A stretch of 64,000 nt of DNA from Azonexus sp. (lineage in GTDB: Bacteria > Pseudomonadota > Gammaproteobacteria > Burkholderiales > Rhodocyclaceae): positions 1-64,000 of the forward strand of contig JAUYEI010000081.1 of assembly GCA_030691385.1 (NCBI GenBank), read 5' to 3'. The notes below the pieces were generated by a model. It did not search any database, was not told where the DNA came from, and worked only from the letters and a program-made list of their open reading frames with translations. Position 1 is the first letter of the stretch. Each line of letters opens with the position of its first letter. Position numbers and translations under genes: made by a program. Positions 59,731 through 64,000 of this stretch are shown here, piece by piece.

Positions 59731-60275
59731 GCATCGAGGGCGAAAGCGTAGCGCCGGGCGTTGTAGAGTTGCGGCACGATGCACAGGTCGGCCAGGCCGA
59801 CCCTCTCCCCTAGCGCATACGGCCCGCGTTCATCGATCAGGCGTTCGCAGGCGTCGAGTCCGAGTTTCAGCCAGTGGTGATACCACGCCCGACGCGCCGC
59901 CGGGTCGGCGCCGAGTTCGTTTTCCAGATAGCGCAGGACACGCAGATTGTTGAGCGGATGAAGGTCGGCATTGATCGCCTGCGCAATCTGCCGGGCGCGG
60001 GCGCGCTCTCTGGCACCGGGCGGTAGCAGGGGCGGCAGCGGGTAACGTTCGTCGAGGTATTCCACGATGGCCAGCGACTGGCCGATCACCGTCTCGCCGT
60101 CGATCAGCGTGGGCACCATCTGCTGTGGATTGAGCGCCGCGTAGGCGGGGCTGTGCTGGGCGCTGGCTGGCGGGCGCAGATCGACGCCCAGCGTTTCGTA
60201 GGCCAGGCCCTTGAGGTTCAGCGCGATGCGCACGCGATACGACGCCGACGAGCGCCAGTAGCTGTAGAGCTTCAT
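59619..60275 (-). CDS. maiA: Maleylacetoacetate isomerase
   Basis: A 218-residue zeta-class glutathione transferase that isomerises maleylacetoacetate to fumarylacetoacetate. The active-site signature is YSYWRSSASYRVRIALNLKG, followed by NPQQMVPTLIDGETVIGQSLAIVEYLDERYP and GLADLCIVPQLYNARRY. It is the last gene of the minus-strand hppD-hmgA-fahA-maiA operon and overlaps fahA by four bases; its 3' end overlaps phhA tail-to-tail by 112 bp. Confidence 0.94.
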   Translation of the reverse strand: MKLYSYWRSSASYRVRIALNLKGLAYETLGVDLRPPASAQHSPAYAALNPQQMVPTLIDGETVIGQSLAIVEYLDERYPLPPLLPPGARERARARQIAQAINADLHPLNNLRVLRYLENELGADPAARRAWYHHWLKLGLDACERLIDERGPYALGERVGLADLCIVPQLYNARRYAFALDAYPRLCRIDAACADLEAFAASRPELQPDAPPATVGAA

Positions 60276-61252
60276 CGCGGCGGCGCTACGGTTTGCTCGA
60301 TGGCGCCGAAGATCGAGGCGCCGTCGGCGCCGAGCATCTCGATACGGACCCGGTCGCCGCCGCGCAGGTAGGGCGTCTGCGCGGCGGCCCCGGCGAGCAG
60401 TTCCAGCATGCGGCGTTCGGCGATGCACGACGAACCCCGCATCCGCTCGCGGTTGGAAACGGTGCCCGATCCGATGATGCTGCCCGCCCCCAGCGGGCGG
60501 GTGCGCGCGGCGTGCGCGATCAGCTCGGGAAAGCCGAAAGTCATGTCGGTGCCGGCGTCCGGCCGGCCGAACAACTCGTCGTTCAGGTGGCTGTGCAGCG
60601 GCCGGTGCAGCCGGGCGCCATCCCAGGCATCGCCCAGTTCGTCCGGCGTCACGGCGACCGGCGAGAAGGCGGTCGGCGGCTTCGACTGGAAAAAACCGAA
60701 GCCCTTGGCCAGCTCGGCCGGGATCAGGTTGCGCAGCGACACGTCGTTGGCCAGCATCAGGAGTTTAATGTGGCTGCCCGCCAGTGCCGTGGCGATGCCC
60801 AGCGGCACATCGTCGGTGATCACCGCAATTTCGGCCTCGAAATCGATGCCCCAGGCCTCGTCGACCGCAGTAATCGGCTCGCAGGGCCCGAGCAGCGTAT
60901 CCGAGCCGCCCTGGTAAAGCAGCGGCTCGTGCCAGAAGCTCTCAGGCATTTCGGCACCGCGGGCCTTGCGCACCAGTTCGACGTGGCTGACGTAGGCCGA
61001 ACCGTCGGCCCACTGGTAGGCGCGCGGCAAGGGCGCGGCGCAGTGGCCGGGGTCGAAGGGGAGCTCGCCGGGGAGTGGGCCGCCTTCGAGCGCCGCGGCC
61101 AGTTCCCGCAGCTGCGGCGCGCAAAGATCCCACTCGTCGAGCGCCCGCTGCAGGGTCGGTGCCACGGCGCTGGCTGCGACGCAGCGCCGCAGGTCGCGCG
61201 ACACCACATGGAGGCGTCCGTCACGCCCGCCTTTGAGGGAGGCCAGTTTCAT
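60272..61252 (-). CDS. fahA: Fumarylacetoacetate hydrolase
   Basis: A 326-residue FAH-superfamily enzyme that splits fumarylacetoacetate to fumarate and acetoacetate. Conserved strings include EPITAVDEAWGIDFEAEIAV with the metal-binding Glu/Asp set, NDVSLRNLIPAELAKGFGFF, FSPVAVTPDELGDAW and GAGSIIGSGTVSNRE. Start overlaps the hmgA stop by four bases. Confidence 0.93.
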   Translation of the reverse strand: MKLASLKGGRDGRLHVVSRDLRRCVAASAVAPTLQRALDEWDLCAPQLRELAAALEGGPLPGELPFDPGHCAAPLPRAYQWADGSAYVSHVELVRKARGAEMPESFWHEPLLYQGGSDTLLGPCEPITAVDEAWGIDFEAEIAVITDDVPLGIATALAGSHIKLLMLANDVSLRNLIPAELAKGFGFFQSKPPTAFSPVAVTPDELGDAWDGARLHRPLHSHLNDELFGRPDAGTDMTFGFPELIAHAARTRPLGAGSIIGSGTVSNRERMRGSSCIAERRMLELLAGAAAQTPYLRGGDRVRIEMLGADGASIFGAIEQTVAPPR

Positions 61253-62379
61253 TTGGCTACCTGCCAGCTATCGACATACTGCGCCCACTCGACCGGCAGT
61301 GCGGCTGGGGCGACTTCGAGCGGGTCGCGCGCATCGATCATCACTGCGTATTCGTCGGTGCCCGCCGTTTTTGGTGCGAAGGCGTTCTGTAGCGCCTTCG
61401 GGTGCGGGCCGTGGGTGAAGCCGCTGGGGTGGAAGGTGAGCATGCCCGGGGCGATGTTGTCGCGGCTGAAGAAGTTGCCGGCATGGTAGAAAATCACCTC
61501 GTCGTAGTCGTCGTTGCTGTGGAAAAACGGCACCTTGAGCGCCTGCGGATCGCTTTCGAACGGGCGCGGCACGAAGCTGCAGACGACGAAGCGTTCGGCG
61601 ACGAAAGTGGCGTGCGCCGAAGGCGGCAGGTGGTAGCGCGGGCTCATCAGCGGGCGGATGTCGCCGATATTGAGGCGGACCGGCGCCAGGTCGCCGTGCC
61701 AGCCGACCGCGTCGAGGGGATTGTAGGGAAAAGTGGCGACCGAAACGGCGCCGGCGCGCTTGATGTCGACGCGCCAGGGCACTTCGCCCTGCTGGGCGCG
61801 GAAAGCGTCGTCGAGGGCCGGCACGTCGAGCATGGCCGGGTCGAAAATGGCGTGCGCGCCGACGATGCCCTTGTCCGGCAGACTGTAGGCGCCGGCGCTG
61901 GCCTCGATCAGCAGGAAGGCGCAGGGCGCCGCCGGTTCGAGCCGCCACATCGTGCCGCGCGGCAGCAGCAGGTAGTCGCCGCTGCGATAGCTCAGGTGGC
62001 CGTAGTCGCAATACAGCTCGCCGCTGCCGGCGTGCACAAACAGCAGATCGTCGCCGTCGGCGTTGCGGGCCAGCGCCGGCATGGCGTGATCGAGCCGCCA
62101 GAAACGGATTTTGACCTGCGCGTTGACCAGCACCGGCGGCGCGTTCCAGGGGCTAGTGCCAGCCGCCTCAAGGCCGGCTAGGTTGAAGGCGCGCGGACGT
62201 AAAGGGCCTTCGAAACTGCTCCAGCCGGTCGGCGGGTGGGTATGGTGCATGTGGGTAGCGGGACCGAAAAAGCCCTCGCGGCCGATCTCACGCTCGTAGG
62301 TGCCGGGCGGCAGGTCGGCGTGGGCCTGGCGCGACGCGCTGCCGGCGCTGTGCGGGAAGGAAATCCAGTGGCGCTTCAT
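61249..62379 (-). CDS. hmgA: Homogentisate 1,2-dioxygenase
   Basis: HmgA opens the homogentisate ring to maleylacetoacetate. The 376-residue protein belongs to the shorter bacterial branch (mammalian enzymes are about 440). Motifs include HHTHPPTGWSSFEGPLRPRA, HAGSGELYCDYGHLSYRSGDYLLLPRGT-type cupin segments (GELYCDYGHLSYRSGDYLLL) and the iron-site strings PFFHSNDDYDEVIFYHAGNF and PSGFTHGPHPKAL. Overlaps fahA and hppD by four bases each. Confidence 0.93.
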   Translation of the reverse strand: MKRHWISFPHSAGSASRQAHADLPPGTYEREIGREGFFGPATHMHHTHPPTGWSSFEGPLRPRAFNLAGLEAAGTSPWNAPPVLVNAQVKIRFWRLDHAMPALARNADGDDLLFVHAGSGELYCDYGHLSYRSGDYLLLPRGTMWRLEPAAPCAFLLIEASAGAYSLPDKGIVGAHAIFDPAMLDVPALDDAFRAQQGEVPWRVDIKRAGAVSVATFPYNPLDAVGWHGDLAPVRLNIGDIRPLMSPRYHLPPSAHATFVAERFVVCSFVPRPFESDPQALKVPFFHSNDDYDEVIFYHAGNFFSRDNIAPGMLTFHPSGFTHGPHPKALQNAFAPKTAGTDEYAVMIDARDPLEVAPAALPVEWAQYVDSWQVAK

Positions 62380-63446
62380 GGCTGCTTTTCCTGCAGGACG
62401 CCGCGCCGGATCTGGTCGAGTTCGATCGACTCGAACAGGGCGCGGAAATTGCCCTCGCCGAAACCGTCGTTGCCCTTGCGCTGAATGATTTCGAAGAAGA
62501 TCGGGCCGATCTCATCGTGCGTGAAGATCTGCAGCAGCAGCCCCTGGCCCTCGCTCGGCGCGCCGTCAAGCAGGATGCCGTCGGCACGCAGCCGCTGCAG
62601 GTCTTCGCCATGCTCGGGCAGGCGCCGGGCGAGCGCCTCGTAATAAGTGTCCGGCGTTTCCTGGAAGGCGATGCCGCGGGCGCGCAGCGCTTCGACGGTG
62701 GCGTAGATGTCGTCGCTGCCGAGGGCGATGTGCTGGATTCCCTCACCGCGATAGCGGGCAATGAATTCCTCGATCTGCGATCTGTCATCGCGGCTTTCGT
62801 TGAGCGGAATGCGGATCTTGCCGCAGGGGCTGGTCATGGCGCGGCTGATCAGGCCGGTCAGCTTGCCCTCGATGTCGAAATAGCGGATTTGCCGGAAGTT
62901 GAAAACCCGCTCGTAGAAGGCTGCCCAGTGATCCATATGGCCGCGCTGCAGGTTGTGCGTCAGGTGGTCGATATAGGTGAGGCCGACGCCGCCACTCGCG
63001 TCGCCGCGCTGCGCCAGCGGTTCGAAATCGACATCGTAGATGGTCCGCGCGCCGTAGCGATCGACCAGATAGATGACCAGGCCGTCAATCCCCTGGATCG
63101 CGGGAATCTTCAGTTCCATCGCGCCGACCGGCTGCTCGGCAGGTGTGGCGCCGCGCCGCAAGGCTTCACTATAGGCGAGGGCGGCGTCCCGGACGCGGAA
63201 GGCCATGGCGTTGGCCGAAGGCCCATGGCGGGAAGCAAAACTTTCCGCCTGCCCACCCGGCTCGCGGTTCAGGATGAAATTGATGTCGCCCTGACGGTAG
63301 TGGCTGACGTCCTTGTGCCGGTGGCGCCCGGCCTCGACAAAGCCGAGCCTCGCGAAAAGTTCGGCTAGGCTGTCGGCGGCCGGGCTGACGAATTCGACGA
63401 ACTCGAAACCATCGGTTCCCAGCGGATTGTCGAACAGCTCGCTCAT
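62376..63446 (-). CDS. hppD: 4-Hydroxyphenylpyruvate dioxygenase
   Basis: Converts 4-hydroxyphenylpyruvate to homogentisate. The 356-residue enzyme has the facial triad His161 (TYIDHLTHN), His239 (GEGIQHIALG) and Glu319 (GPIFFEIIQRKG), and the usual C-terminal GFGEGNFRALFESIE. Start ATG 63446 follows AGGAGG; an upstream in-frame ATG at 63464 is unlikely. First gene of the homogentisate operon. Confidence 0.96.
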   Translation of the reverse strand: MSELFDNPLGTDGFEFVEFVSPAADSLAELFARLGFVEAGRHRHKDVSHYRQGDINFILNREPGGQAESFASRHGPSANAMAFRVRDAALAYSEALRRGATPAEQPVGAMELKIPAIQGIDGLVIYLVDRYGARTIYDVDFEPLAQRGDASGGVGLTYIDHLTHNLQRGHMDHWAAFYERVFNFRQIRYFDIEGKLTGLISRAMTSPCGKIRIPLNESRDDRSQIEEFIARYRGEGIQHIALGSDDIYATVEALRARGIAFQETPDTYYEALARRLPEHGEDLQRLRADGILLDGAPSEGQGLLLQIFTHDEIGPIFFEIIQRKGNDGFGEGNFRALFESIELDQIRRGVLQEKQP

Positions 63447-63662
63447 GAAACCTCCTGCTTCCACGCCAGCGACTCGCCAGCCGATACCACTCCCTTATTG
63501 CATAGAGAGTTGTGGCGCGGGCAAGTTCAATCGTACGCTCCGGGCGGCGCTGCGCATCGTGTCGGGGGTGCCAGTGTCAGTTGACTGCTGGCGAGCCGAC
63601 ATGCATTCGACGGAGGCTGTATGACCGGCCGAATAGTTGCCCGCAAGGCCCGAACCCTGCAG

Positions 63663-63696
63663 ATCAAAAAAGGAGCCAACCGGCTCCTTTTTTGAT
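63663..63696. terminator. Bidirectional terminator between the homogentisate operon and sodB
   Basis: ATCAAAAAAGGAGCC (63663-63677), loop AACC, GGCTCCTTTTTTGAT (63682-63696): perfect 15-bp stem with A/T runs on both sides. It lies 42 bases past the sodB stop and mainly serves sodB. Confidence 0.9.
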
Positions 63697-63737
63697 GCTC
63701 CGGGATTCGGCCTTGCCGTCCCGAAAGGGCGATCGAA

Positions 63738-64000
63738 TCAGGCGAAGTTGGCTTCGGCGAACGACCAGTTAACCATCGAGGCCAGGTAGGTTTCGACGAA
63801 TTTCGGGCGCATGTTGCGGTAGTCGATGTAGTAGGCGTGTTCCCAGACGTCGACGCAGAGCAGGGCTTTGTCGCCGGTGGTCAGCGGGGTACCGGCGGCG
63901 CCCATGTTGACGATGTCGACGGAGCCGTCGGCCTTCTTGACCAGCCAGGTCCAGCCGGAACCGAAGTTGCCGACGGCGGATGTCTGGAAGGCGGTCTTGA
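63738..64000 (-). CDS. sodB: Superoxide dismutase (Fe/Mn), 3' part
   Basis: The last 87 codons of a Fe/Mn superoxide dismutase run off the window edge. The C-terminal metal-binding strand CVDVWEHAYYIDYRNMRPKF is complete, with Asp and His ligands in DVWEHAYYID, preceded by NFGSGWTWLVKKADG and followed by NWSFAEANFA. The Gly-Gln pattern separating Fe from Mn types lies outside the visible part for safe typing, so sodB is the likelier name. Confidence 0.93.
   Translation of the reverse strand, partial: KTAFQTSAVGNFGSGWTWLVKKADGSVDIVNMGAAGTPLTTGDKALLCVDVWEHAYYIDYRNMRPKFVETYLASMVNWSFAEANFA

Overview
The window is about 64 kb of high-GC DNA. It is most likely the chromosome of a denitrifying betaproteobacterium of the Rhodocyclales type (Dechloromonas, Azonexus, Azospira or Thauera-like). 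That assignment is inference from gene content: a cd1 nitrite reductase cluster with a NirD-NirL fusion and separate NirG and NirH, a four-gene cyanophycin operon with two synthetases, PEP-CTERM proteins, a DUF3460 gene and a queA-tgt-yajC-secDF operon. No rRNA gene is present for a direct check.

Layout. Positions 61-6042 (minus) hold queA, tgt, yajC, secD and secF, with a four-helix-bundle (S23-type) gene wedged between secD and secF. A tRNA-Leu(CAA), a Rap1a-like small secreted protein and a nirE/cobA methyltransferase follow. From 7633 to 14041 (plus) lies the denitrification operon nirS, a haem-binding cytochrome, a cupredoxin, a NirC-like cytochrome, nirF, nirDL, nirG and nirH. Its second half (nirJ, nirN and a Tat-exported copper-storage protein, 24625-27885) lies 10 kb away. 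Between them sit a PEP-CTERM protein, a putative protease and the cyanophycin operon (16767-24499, minus). Both nir units have an FNR/DNR-type box upstream. Positions 27961-40770 hold mixed housekeeping and signalling genes: PEP-CTERM protein, L,D-transpeptidase, SpmAB-like membrane protein, a PIN-domain two-gene module, tRNA-Leu(GAG), phhB, HD hydrolase, YIP1 protein, rluE, DUF192, ubiC, a di-haem peroxidase and a GGDEF-EAL protein with a zinc-binding CZB tail.

Positions 40870-54192 (minus) are the most remarkable part: a compact seven-gene operon of about 13.3 kb. It encodes two proteins with a deoxyribosyltransferase-like N-terminus plus TPR-type repeats, a metacaspase, an 1813-residue protein with two lipase-like domains, a CHAT protease and a helical C-terminus, an M15 peptidase, a membrane protein with a related Rossmann-like C-terminus, and a patatin phospholipase. 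This content resembles predicted nucleotide/NAD-signal-dependent immune systems with protease and lipase effectors. The exact arrangement is not one I recognise.

Positions 54584-64000 hold a YkgJ protein, an IS transposase remnant, an OsmC-YcaO fusion, a VOC protein, and the phenylalanine/tyrosine catabolic set phhA (plus) facing hppD-hmgA-fahA-maiA (minus), ending in the 3' part of sodB.

Scattered through the window are at least ten copies of an apparently undescribed repeat of about 37 bp, in both orientations. Some lie between genes. Others lie in frame inside genes (queA, the M15 peptidase, twice in the CHAT protein), and one forms the signal peptide of the NirC-like cytochrome.
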